Origin: an uncultured Clostridia bacterium
GTDB lineage: Bacteria > Bacillota > Clostridia > Christensenellales > UBA1242
Direction: 5' to 3'
Length of the DNA stretch: 13,337 bases
Assembly (NCBI GenBank): GCA_947631875.1
Contig: CANRMV010000016.1
Span: 1 to 13,337, forward strand
Part shown: piece after piece, positions 1 through 5,721 of the stretch
How positions within the stretch are numbered: position 1 is the first letter of the stretch
How the letters are laid out: the number at the start of each line of letters is the position of its first letter
Program-made: the position numbers and the translations under genes
The notes under the pieces: model-generated
Told to the model about the DNA's origin: nothing
The model's input: the letters and a program-made list of their open reading frames with translations, nothing else
Databases searched by the model: none

Positions 1-42
1 GAGGGCAACTTCATGAGGGTTCGACCCCCTCCTTCGGCACCA
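1..42 (+). tRNA. tRNA-Leu, 3' part (5' part lies before the window)
   Basis: The T arm is visible at 15-31 (stem GAGGG/CCCTC, loop TTCGACC). It is followed by the 3' acceptor strand CTTCGGC (32-38), discriminator A and an encoded CCA (40-42). Bases 1-14 fit the 3' half of a long variable arm, so this is a class II tRNA (Leu, Ser or Tyr). The implied 5' acceptor strand GCCGAAG and the A discriminator match bacterial tRNA-Leu best (established knowledge). The anticodon is outside the window, so the isoacceptor cannot be given. Confidence 0.8.
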
Positions 43-44
43 AC

Positions 45-74
45 AAAAAATGCGGGCAAAAACTCGCATTTTTT
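45..74. terminator. Bidirectional intrinsic terminator after tRNA-Leu
   Basis: A 12-bp stem (45-56 with 63-74, loop CAAAAA) has an A6 arm and a T6 arm around the core TGCGGG/CTCGCA. Read on the plus strand it ends the tRNA-Leu transcript; read on the minus strand it ends the operon whose last stop codon is at 95-97. It lies between the two convergent units, as expected for a shared terminator. Confidence 0.85.
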
Positions 75-94
75 ATTTTAAAACTAAACAAATT

Positions 95-820
95 TTATTG
101 TTTCCCTGTGCCTTTGCTATGTTCTTTTAATTGGGCTTCAAATTTGCTGTTTTCTTCTCTGATGTTGCTCACCATCTTTTTGGCTTTCTCCGTTGAAGTT
201 ACAAAATAATCACTGTAAGTTATTTCACTTTTGCTCCTTTCAATTGCAGGCTTCACAACTTTTTCTTCAAAAATTTGCACGCCAGTTTCTTTTCCAAATT
301 TTGCAAGGAAATAATAAATTTCATGCTCATTTATAAAGTGTTTCCCTTTTGCATTGTCAATGAATTCGCACACCTCTTTTGGACTTGCATTGTCCTTAAT
401 CACTTGCAGCGCCTGAATAGCAATTTTATATGTTGTTTGGATGTCATAATCATCTTCGCCAACATCTGGTGAAGTGGCTTTGTTAAGCAAATGTTCTATC
501 AACTCTTCTTTTCTTTGTGGATAAACATATTTTAAACCATTTTTAATAAGGCTTGTTACTTCGCCTAGCATTTCCTTGCTTTTCTTAATTATATACTCTC
601 CCGTATGCAATGGATATTCCAAGTCCTGAATTTTTTCTTTCAGAAATCCAATACTTGCAATTTTGCCAAATTTTTTAATACTTTTTTCACATATCTCAAT
701 TACACTTGAATTTGGCTCAATATGATTTGTGTATATAACATTTCCTTCAGTGTCCTCTATTTTTGATACATACCATTTCATTTCGTCCCAGCCAGTAAGC
801 CTAAAAGCAATTTTTGCCAC
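95..820 (-). CDS. Unrecognised protein, C-terminal part of a frameshifted gene (95-1218)
   Basis: This frame encodes 241 aa from a possible GTG start, but the same frame stays open upstream of it, where it reads WDQLDPYYRNATNRHDV. It is most likely the 3' part of one gene starting at 1218: adding one G to the GGG run at 865-867 (minus strand) joins both parts into a protein of about 374 aa. I do not recognise the family. A segment with EDTEGNVIYTN (composite residues about 155-165) and a YPQR motif (about 233-236) align with the protein encoded at 4795-5652, and both proteins end in GKQ. The C-terminus is mostly helical, charged and Lys/Glu-rich. There is no signal peptide or membrane segment, so it is probably cytoplasmic. 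Whether it is made as a separate product, or the break is a sequencing error, cannot be told here. Confidence 0.7.
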   Translation of the reverse strand: MAKIAFRLTGWDEMKWYVSKIEDTEGNVIYTNHIEPNSSVIEICEKSIKKFGKIASIGFLKEKIQDLEYPLHTGEYIIKKSKEMLGEVTSLIKNGLKYVYPQRKEELIEHLLNKATSPDVGEDDYDIQTTYKIAIQALQVIKDNASPKEVCEFIDNAKGKHFINEHEIYYFLAKFGKETGVQIFEEKVVKPAIERSKSEITYSDYFVTSTEKAKKMVSNIREENSKFEAQLKEHSKGTGKQ

Positions 821-1218
821 ATCATGACGATTCGTTGCATTGCGGTAATAAGGGTCGAGTTGGTCCCAAGATTAATACCTTCCCTTTTAAAAATGTACAA
901 ATCATACTTATCATACTCAAACAAATCCTTGTATTGCCCCGAACTTTCAATTTGCTCTCCATTTTCATCAAGTTCATAAGTTTTACGATAAATTTTTCCT
1001 CTGCTGCCCTCCCCGAGTTTGTCCATAAGCGCATACAGTTCATCCGTTACAAGTGGCAGATCTGATTTTTCCAGGTCTTTAATTGCCGCCTGAATTTCTT
1101 TGATTGGTTTGCGGTAGGAAGTATCAAGAGTTTTATCAAAATCTCTCAACCTTTCAATTTCGCCCTGAATTGATCTTTCAACATCTATTTTTCCGTCTTC
1201 TTTATAAATAATTTTCAT
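778..1218 (-). CDS. Unrecognised protein, N-terminal part of the frameshifted gene (95-1218)
   Basis: The ATG at 1218 follows an AAAGGAGG ribosome site and lies 20 bases after the stop of the 132-aa gene, so the two genes form one operon. About 117 residues are convincing: a charged, probably coiled-coil start (residues about 10-55), then a mixed region ending in DLYIFKREGINLG. After the GGG run at 865-867 the frame reads an unlikely hydrophobic tail (residues about 119-146), while the adjacent frame reads plausible protein that continues into the 95-820 part. This fits the loss of one G from a G4 run. The family is unknown to me; its relation to the 4795-5652 protein is clear only in the C-terminal part. 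Confidence 0.7.
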   Translation of the reverse strand: MKIIYKEDGKIDVERSIQGEIERLRDFDKTLDTSYRKPIKEIQAAIKDLEKSDLPLVTDELYALMDKLGEGSRGKIYRKTYELDENGEQIESSGQYKDLFEYDKYDLYIFKREGINLGTNSTLITAMQRIVMMWQKLLLGLLAGTK

Positions 1219-1238
1219 AATTTCCTCCTTTCAACGAT

Positions 1239-1637
1239 TTAATATCTCTCACGGTCATCAAAATCAGAATAAGCGCCAGCCGCTTCTTGTTTTGCCACCC
1301 ATTCTTTATGTTTTGTTTCATATTGAGCAACATATTCCTCCGTATCAAACTCCACAACTGTGGCATTTTTGCCATAGTTTGGGTCTTGCCCATGAATTTT
1401 TGGATCAACGAATAAAAGTTCTTTTGTAACATTCTCTTTTCTTTGTGTCGAGCCCAATTCTCTGTCCACCGAAACAATTTCGGCACGAATCCCTTTGTTC
1501 GCAAAAAAACTACTTGTCAAATTTGACATAACCGGATAAGCATAAATAATGTTTCCAGCATAATATCGGTTGGCTCCTTGCATTTCTCTTTCATAAGCAT
1601 CGTTTCCAGCCCACCATCTAAAAATTTTCTTGTTCAT
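1239..1637 (-). CDS. Unrecognised 132-aa protein, first gene of the operon
   Basis: The start at 1637 (MNKKIFRWWAGND) is chosen because an AAAGGAGG site sits eight bases upstream; an upstream in-frame ATG would be too close to that site, and the longer reading runs back through the promoter. The protein is soluble, with no signal peptide or membrane segment. It has an aromatic N-terminus (FRWWAGNDAYER), a central part that may be beta-rich (RAEIVSVDRE, KELLFVDPK) and an acidic C-terminus ending in SDFDDRERY. I recognise no catalytic motif or family. It is followed after 20 bases by the frameshifted gene at 95-1218, so the two probably work together. A -10 box lies about 30 bases upstream of the start. 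Confidence 0.7.
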   Translation of the reverse strand: MNKKIFRWWAGNDAYEREMQGANRYYAGNIIYAYPVMSNLTSSFFANKGIRAEIVSVDRELGSTQRKENVTKELLFVDPKIHGQDPNYGKNATVVEFDTEEYVAQYETKHKEWVAKQEAAGAYSDFDDRERY

Positions 1638-1667
1638 AAACATTTCCTCCTTTTTGTTTACGGCCTT

Positions 1668-1673
1668 ATTATA
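1668..1673 (-). promoter_or_regulatory. -10 box of the 132-aa gene operon
   Basis: A perfect TATAAT on the minus strand, 30 bases upstream of the ATG at 1637, predicts a leader of about 24 bases containing the AAAGGAGG site. No convincing -35 is visible: the expected position falls in or near the terminator hairpin of the preceding gene. Confidence 0.5.
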
Positions 1674-1675
1674 AA

Positions 1676-1709
1676 ACAAAAAAAGCAAATAGGGAATATC
1701 TATTTGCTT
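1676..1709 (-). terminator. Terminator of the LysR-type gene
   Basis: A ten-bp perfect stem (AAGCAAATAG at 1683-1692 with its complement at 1700-1709) with a seven-base loop is followed on the minus strand by a T-rich run. It lies 19 bases after the LysR stop at 1728 and just before the promoter of the next operon. Confidence 0.8.
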
Positions 1710-1727
1710 ATACAATCATTAAAAAAA

Positions 1728-2358
1728 CTAATAATTAAACTTTTCAGTTGCCTTTAAAAAATTTTCAAGAATTGGTGAGTTGTTTTTATATATCAAAAGG
1801 ATGTCCTTTGTGTATGATTTATCTGGAACGATTGTTTGCATTTGCGGGCTTATATATTCTTTTGGAGCAAAGCCCACGCCAAGTCCGCTTTCGGCTGCTG
1901 TGATGACAAGTTCGTCATGCGAAACCTCAATTTTTTGAGAACAATTTTTGGCTATATCTGAAAACAACTTGTCAAAATCCTTTCTGCCTTTTGTGTCTGA
2001 GGATTTTAAAATAAGTGGATGTTTTTTTATGTCTTCCATCCCAGAAATTTTGAAATTATTTGGATTATAAAAGAAAACATAATGCAAGGTGGAAATTTTC
2101 TTCACATAAAGATTTAAGTCTATCGGAATGCCATAATCCTTAATGACGCAAAAATCCAACAAATCTTCTTTCACAAAAAACACTTTGTCCTTATCGGACA
2201 GCAAACTGTTTGCAGAAACATTCACCTTGCTCTTTAAACAATCCGCCAAAATTGGAAAAATAAAAGACTTAAAAATGATTGGAGAGCAAGCCACTTTAAG
2301 CGTGGATATTTGTGGAGAAATAACCTCGTTTTTAATTTTGTTCTCTGCAGAAAGAAAA
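1728..2358 (-). CDS. LysR-type regulator, effector-binding part (frameshifted gene 1728-2574)
   Basis: This is the C-terminal part of a LysR-family transcription regulator. The frame runs from the helix after the DNA-binding domain (LSAENKIKNEV) through a periplasmic-binding-protein-like effector domain. Landmarks are the domain start STLKVACSPIIFKSFIFPIL, a conserved-looking HDELVITAAESGLGVGFAP segment, and the C-terminus LENFLKATEKF. It is in a different frame from the DNA-binding part; removing one T from the T4 run (A4 at 2355-2358 on the plus strand) restores a protein of about 281 aa, close to the usual 290-300. The effector is unknown. The target could be the NUDIX gene upstream, but LysR genes usually act on divergent neighbours and none is divergent here. 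Confidence 0.8.
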
Positions 2359-2574
2359 CGTTGAGATTGTTTCAAACAAAAGTTTGCCTTCTTGCGTGAG
2401 CGACATTCCCAAATTGCTGCGCTCAAACAAAACCTTCCCAAGTTCTTTTTCAAGTTTGGAAATGGACTGCGAAACCGCAGATTGTGTCACAAACAATTCT
2501 TCTGCTGCCTTTGAAAAACTTTTATTGGTGGCAACAGCCATAAAAACTTTGTATAATTCAAAATTCACTGCCAT
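2332..2574 (-). CDS. LysR-type regulator, DNA-binding part (frameshifted gene 1728-2574)
   Basis: About 73 residues form a typical LysR winged helix-turn-helix: FELYKVFMAVATNKSFSKAA, then ELFVTQSAVSQSISKLEKEL, then GKVLFER and SLTQEGKLLFE. After residue 73 the frame hits a stop, while the +1 frame continues the family pattern. The ATG at 2574 is eight bases after the NUDIX stop; its GGTGAG ribosome site begins with the last base of that stop codon, so the two genes are cotranscribed and probably translationally coupled. As written, only a DNA-binding fragment of 80 aa would be made, without the effector domain. This is either a real pseudogene or a homopolymer sequencing error. Confidence 0.85.
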   Translation of the reverse strand: MAVNFELYKVFMAVATNKSFSKAAEELFVTQSAVSQSISKLEKELGKVLFERSNLGMSLTQEGKLLFETISTFSFCREQN

Positions 2575-2582
2575 GCGCTCAC

Positions 2583-3131
2583 CTACACCGACAGATATTT
2601 TGAAATTTCACCAATCCATTCTGTTCTTGGGTGAAGTTTGTTTTCCTTTGCCATTTTCTTAACTTCAAAAAGGCTCATCCATTTCACATCTTGCACTTCA
2701 CCGTCATTGAAATTTAAGGCTTTTTCAGGAATGTTAAGATTTACCACAAAAAATTCATAAAAAGCATGTTCATCAACAGGGCCAAGTTTCTTATCGTCCC
2801 AATGGTGAATATTTTTAAAGGAACTGACAAATCGGCAGTCCTTAACCTGAATTTTTTTTGAAATCACAACGCCAATCTCTTCGTTTAACTCTCTCACAAG
2901 AGCCGAAACGGCATCTTCGCCCGCCACGATATGCGCCGCAACTGACAAATCCCAAAGACCTGGAAATTTGTCCTTTGTTATGGAGCGTTGTTGCATAAGA
3001 ATTTCATTTTTGTCATTAACAACGGCAGCAATTACAGCCCTATGCCAATACCCCCCCCGATGCGTTTCGTCACGGGAAAGCATTTCGCCTGTTCTCACAC
3101 CATTTTCGTTTAATATGTCAATATATTCCAT
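2583..3131 (-). CDS. NUDIX hydrolase, isopentenyl-diphosphate isomerase-like (COG1443 type)
   Basis: This 182-aa protein has the layout of IPP-isomerase-like NUDIX proteins: EYIDILNENG at the N-terminus, RGGYWHRA at 25-32, MQQRS at 46-50 and the NUDIX box at 66-88. In the box, E72, R80, E81, E84, E85 and G87 fit the consensus GX5EX7REUXEEXGU, but the first Gly is Ala (A66). Such proteins hydrolyse or isomerise a diphosphate compound using Mg; the true substrate is unknown, and many members of this group are not IPP isomerases. Start: ATG at 3131 with a GAGGAG site six to seven bases upstream. It has its own promoter at 3154-3182 and continues into the LysR gene. Codons 25-27 are made of eight G in a row (plus-strand C8, 3051-3058), which could gain or lose bases. 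Confidence 0.9.
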   Translation of the reverse strand: MEYIDILNENGVRTGEMLSRDETHRGGYWHRAVIAAVVNDKNEILMQQRSITKDKFPGLWDLSVAAHIVAGEDAVSALVRELNEEIGVVISKKIQVKDCRFVSSFKNIHHWDDKKLGPVDEHAFYEFFVVNLNIPEKALNFNDGEVQDVKWMSLFEVKKMAKENKLHPRTEWIGEISKYLSV

Positions 3132-3153
3132 TTTTTTCTCCTCAATTTAAGTT

Positions 3154-3182
3154 ACTATATCACAAAAATTTTGATTTTGCAA
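3154..3182 (-). promoter_or_regulatory. Promoter of the NUDIX-LysR operon
   Basis: On the minus strand there is TTGCAA (3182-3177), a 17-base spacer and TATAGT (3159-3154), with TGA directly before the -10 (extended -10). The predicted start leaves a leader of about 16 bases with the GAGGAG site, which separates this operon from the FAD oxidoreductase upstream. Confidence 0.65.
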
Positions 3183-3209
3183 CAAAAATATGTATTACAA
3201 TTAAAGGCA

Positions 3210-4661
3210 TTAAAACTTTTCTTCCAAAAATCTGGCAAGTTGAACGCCTGCCGCACTTGACATAATAAGCCCCGTTGTTTGCCCTGCACCATCGCCCACA
3301 GCATAAAGATTTTTTACGCTTGTTTGGAAATGTTTGTCCAAAAGTATTTCATTGCTGTAAAACTTAATTTCTGGCGCATACAGCAAATTGTCGGGATTTG
3401 CAAAGCCTTCAACCACTTTGTCCACACTGCGAATAAATTGCAAAATATCAGTCATTGTTCGATAGCCAAGTGCGAATGTTATATCCCCTGCAACAGCAGT
3501 TTTTAATGTCGGAACAACTTTGTTTTTTGCAAGTTCAAAATCCCAAGTTCGCTTTCCTCTGTATATATCGCCAAGCCTCTGCACAATAATGTTTCCCGCG
3601 CCAAGTTGATTTAAGTTTTCTGCAACATTTATGCCGTATTGAATTGGCTTGTTGAAAGGTTGATTAAATTTGTGAGAAACCAAAATGGCAAGATTTGTGT
3701 TTGTGCTTTTTCTGTCCATATAACTGTGCCCATTCACAAGTGTTAGGGCATTGTCATACACCTCAGTTGCCACAAAACCGCTTGGATTTTGGCAAAAAGC
3801 GCGCACTTTGTCGCAAAATGGAGCAGGACGACCAACAAATTTTGCCTCATAAAAATATTTGTTCACATCTTTCATAACCTCATCAGGCAGTTCATATCTC
3901 ACGCCAATGTCCACCGCGCCCGACCTATTTGCTATGTTGTATTTTTGGCACATTTGGGTAAGCCAATCCGCCCCTTTTCTGCCAACAGCAACGCAAACAT
4001 TGTTTGCATAAAACTCGTTTTTCTCGTCCTTATTAAAAGATGAAACCGTTCTCACGCCCTTCACTTCGTTGTTTTCCACAATCAAATCGCTGACAGTTGT
4101 GTCAAACATCATGTTTACATCATTGTCTTCCAAATACTTTTGCAGTTTGGCATAAAGCAAATGTGCTTTTTCCGTTCCCAAGTGCCTGATAGGAAAATAT
4201 ATAAGATCCAAATTTTCCTTTTTGGCCTTGTCCTGCATCTTTTTAATTTCGTCAGCATATTCCAAACCCGTCAGTTCTTTGTTTCCACCAAACTTAACAT
4301 AAATGTCATCGGTGTAAGCAAAAAGCTTTTTGATTTCTTCAACACTAAGCGCAGCCCTAAAAGAAGGTCCGTCGTTGCCACCCATATACAAATTGTCTTT
4401 CACGCCGGTTGCCAAGTGATAGGAATTAACTTTTCCGTCAGAAAAAGCCCCAGCACCCGAAAACCCGCTTGTGATGCTGCAAAAAGGTTTGCATTTTAAA
4501 CACTTGCCCACCTTTTCAATGGGGCATTCTCTGCATTCAATTCGTCTGCCCTGTTCGATAAGCAAAATATTTTTGTGTTTGTTTTTTTGTATGAGTTCAT
4601 ACGCGCAAAACACACCACTAGGCCCCATGCCAACAATAATTAAATCATATTTTTTCTTCAT
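3210..4661 (-). CDS. FAD-dependent dehydrogenase, COG2509-like
   Basis: This 483-aa cytoplasmic flavoprotein has an N-terminal Rossmann FAD site (YDLIIVGMGPSGVFCAYEL, Gly motif 11-16) and the acidic strand end LLIEQG (34-39). The SGFSGAGAFSDGK segment (65-77) and the C-terminal NLYAVGDGAGQTTGL (from about 451) complete the FAD pocket. The pattern matches the uncharacterised FAD-dependent dehydrogenases of COG2509 (family knowledge); the substrate is unknown. Five cysteines after the FAD site (C43, C46, C54, C57, C61) form a ferredoxin-like or zinc-like cluster that suggests a bound metal or Fe-S centre. The start at 4661 is chosen over an in-frame start nine codons earlier because AAGGGA lies seven bases upstream. 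It is transcribed divergently from the 4795 gene and followed by the NUDIX gene, which has its own promoter. Confidence 0.9.
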   Translation of the reverse strand: MKKKYDLIIVGMGPSGVFCAYELIQKNKHKNILLIEQGRRIECRECPIEKVGKCLKCKPFCSITSGFSGAGAFSDGKVNSYHLATGVKDNLYMGGNDGPSFRAALSVEEIKKLFAYTDDIYVKFGGNKELTGLEYADEIKKMQDKAKKENLDLIYFPIRHLGTEKAHLLYAKLQKYLEDNDVNMMFDTTVSDLIVENNEVKGVRTVSSFNKDEKNEFYANNVCVAVGRKGADWLTQMCQKYNIANRSGAVDIGVRYELPDEVMKDVNKYFYEAKFVGRPAPFCDKVRAFCQNPSGFVATEVYDNALTLVNGHSYMDRKSTNTNLAILVSHKFNQPFNKPIQYGINVAENLNQLGAGNIIVQRLGDIYRGKRTWDFELAKNKVVPTLKTAVAGDITFALGYRTMTDILQFIRSVDKVVEGFANPDNLLYAPEIKFYSNEILLDKHFQTSVKNLYAVGDGAGQTTGLIMSSAAGVQLARFLEEKF

Positions 4662-4745
4662 AAAAGATTCCCTTAACAATAATAGCACAAGTTTAGGAAA
4701 TTCAAAAATATTTTTCCACTTTTTTAATTTTTTTTGAAAAATCTC

Positions 4746-4774
4746 TTGACAATTACCCCCCCCCCGAGTATAAT
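4746..4774 (+). promoter_or_regulatory. Consensus sigma-A promoter with a C10 tract in the spacer
   Basis: A perfect -35 TTGACA (4746-4751) and a perfect -10 TATAAT (4769-4774) are exactly 17 bases apart. Ten consecutive C (4756-4765) fill most of the spacer. The predicted start is near 4781, leaving a leader of about 14 bases with AAGGAG (4783-4788). Poly-C or poly-G between -35 and -10 is the known basis of phase variation at Neisseria porA and opc; here it is inferred only. Confidence 0.85.
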
Positions 4775-4794
4775 TGAAGGTGAAGGAGAGAAAA

Positions 4795-5652
4795 ATGGAT
4801 ATTAATGCTTATTTTCAAAATGTGATAAAAGAAAAAAAAGAAGAACTTGATCAGCACTTACAAAGCGCAGACGAAAGAATAGCTCAGGCTCGTGCTAGGC
4901 TGGAAGCAATAAAGGCAAGAACAGATTTCCCAGAAAAAACTGATACGCTTGCAAAACTTGAAAAATCGAGCGGTAGAACTGTGCAAGTGTATAGCCAATT
5001 CGGAATAGAAACAACTCCTTATGAATTTGTTGGTGGAAGAATCAATACAAGAGGAGTTTCTTATCCACTAATTGGCGAAAAAGGACACGGCGTTGAAAGA
5101 ATGGTGGATGCAGAATCTGGGGAAGTTATTTTTAATAACCCTTGTTATCATGATGAAATAGCGGTGCAGTATGGCATGTTGCTTGGAAGAGAAGCCGCTG
5201 TTAAAGAAGCCGAAGCGGAAGTTGATTCACAAATTAAGTCCAAAGAATTTTGGGAGAATGATTATAAAGAAACATTGGAGGCAATAGAAAAGGTGCCTGC
5301 ATGGATTGAAAAAGGTGAAAAACTAATTTTCCCACAACGCGCCGGCAAATGGGAAGAATGTGTTGCAAAAAGAGCAACCGCTCTATACAAAGGCCTTGAA
5401 CTTAACAACGCTCTTGAAATCATGGAAACTTTGGCAAATGGCGGAACTGTTGAACAAGCCAAAGAAATTCTAGACAAGGCTAACCACTCAGGAACGAGTT
5501 ATACTATTACAATGGGTATTATTGCAAATTTCAGTAAACGAGGCCCAGAATTTTATCGAGAAGTTGAACACGAAAACCCAGATTGGTTACAAAAAATAGA
5601 AAGAGAAAATCAAACCTTTGAAAAAGAACTTTCTGGCGGTGGAAAACAATAA
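4795..5652 (+). CDS. Unrecognised 285-aa protein, paralogue of the 95-1218 product
   Basis: Start: ATG at 4795, six bases after AAGGAG. The in-frame TTG at 4774 is the last base of the -10 box and cannot be the start. The N-terminal 45 residues are a charged, probable coiled coil (KEKKEELDQHLQSADERIAQ). A likely beta-rich part (60-115) ends in VDAESGEVIFNN (104-115), followed by a helical stretch (120-175) and a C-terminal domain with IFPQR (178-182), ALEIMETLANGG (206-217) and GIIANFSKRG (241-250). Each of these last blocks has a counterpart in the protein at 95-820. I know no family name or function. There is no signal peptide or membrane segment. It stands alone between its own promoter and its own terminator. 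The promoter spacer is a C10 tract, so expression may switch. Confidence 0.85.
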   Translation: MDINAYFQNVIKEKKEELDQHLQSADERIAQARARLEAIKARTDFPEKTDTLAKLEKSSGRTVQVYSQFGIETTPYEFVGGRINTRGVSYPLIGEKGHGVERMVDAESGEVIFNNPCYHDEIAVQYGMLLGREAAVKEAEAEVDSQIKSKEFWENDYKETLEAIEKVPAWIEKGEKLIFPQRAGKWEECVAKRATALYKGLELNNALEIMETLANGGTVEQAKEILDKANHSGTSYTITMGIIANFSKRGPEFYREVEHENPDWLQKIERENQTFEKELSGGGKQ

Positions 5653-5654
5653 GC

Positions 5655-5684
5655 AAAAAGTCGAGCAACCCTCGACTTTTTTTT
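5655..5684. terminator. Terminator of the 285-aa gene, also facing the 430-aa gene
   Basis: An 11-bp stem (5655-5665 with 5671-5681, core AGTCGAG/CTCGACT, loop CAACC) is followed by a T8 run on the plus strand. It starts three bases after the stop codon. On the minus strand it is followed by five T, so it can also end the convergent 430-aa gene. Confidence 0.9.
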
Positions 5685-5721
5685 GTTTCTAATTTGGTCA
5701 CTTGTTTGTGCTTTGTGAAAA

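Noticed and set aside
778..900. Programmed ribosomal frameshift in the 95-1218 gene
   Set aside because: No in-frame X-XXY-YYZ heptamer or downstream pseudoknot was found near the switch; the GGG run fits a one-base deletion better.
814..1065. Plus-strand ORF opposite the frameshifted gene
   Set aside because: It is antisense to the stronger minus-strand reading, with no ribosome site and no recognisable protein pattern.
4140..4499. Plus-strand ORF of 119 codons inside the FAD oxidoreductase region
   Set aside because: It lies wholly antisense to a clear flavoprotein gene, has no ribosome site or family motif, and is explained by the reverse reading of that gene.
4662..4687. Promoter of the FAD oxidoreductase with TGC-TATTAT at 4679-4687
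   Set aside because: The predicted start would fall inside the ribosome site and no -35 has proper spacing, so it is not listed as a feature.
4774..4794. TTG start of the 285-aa protein
   Set aside because: The T is the last base of the -10 box, upstream of the expected transcript start; the ATG at 4795 has a good ribosome site.
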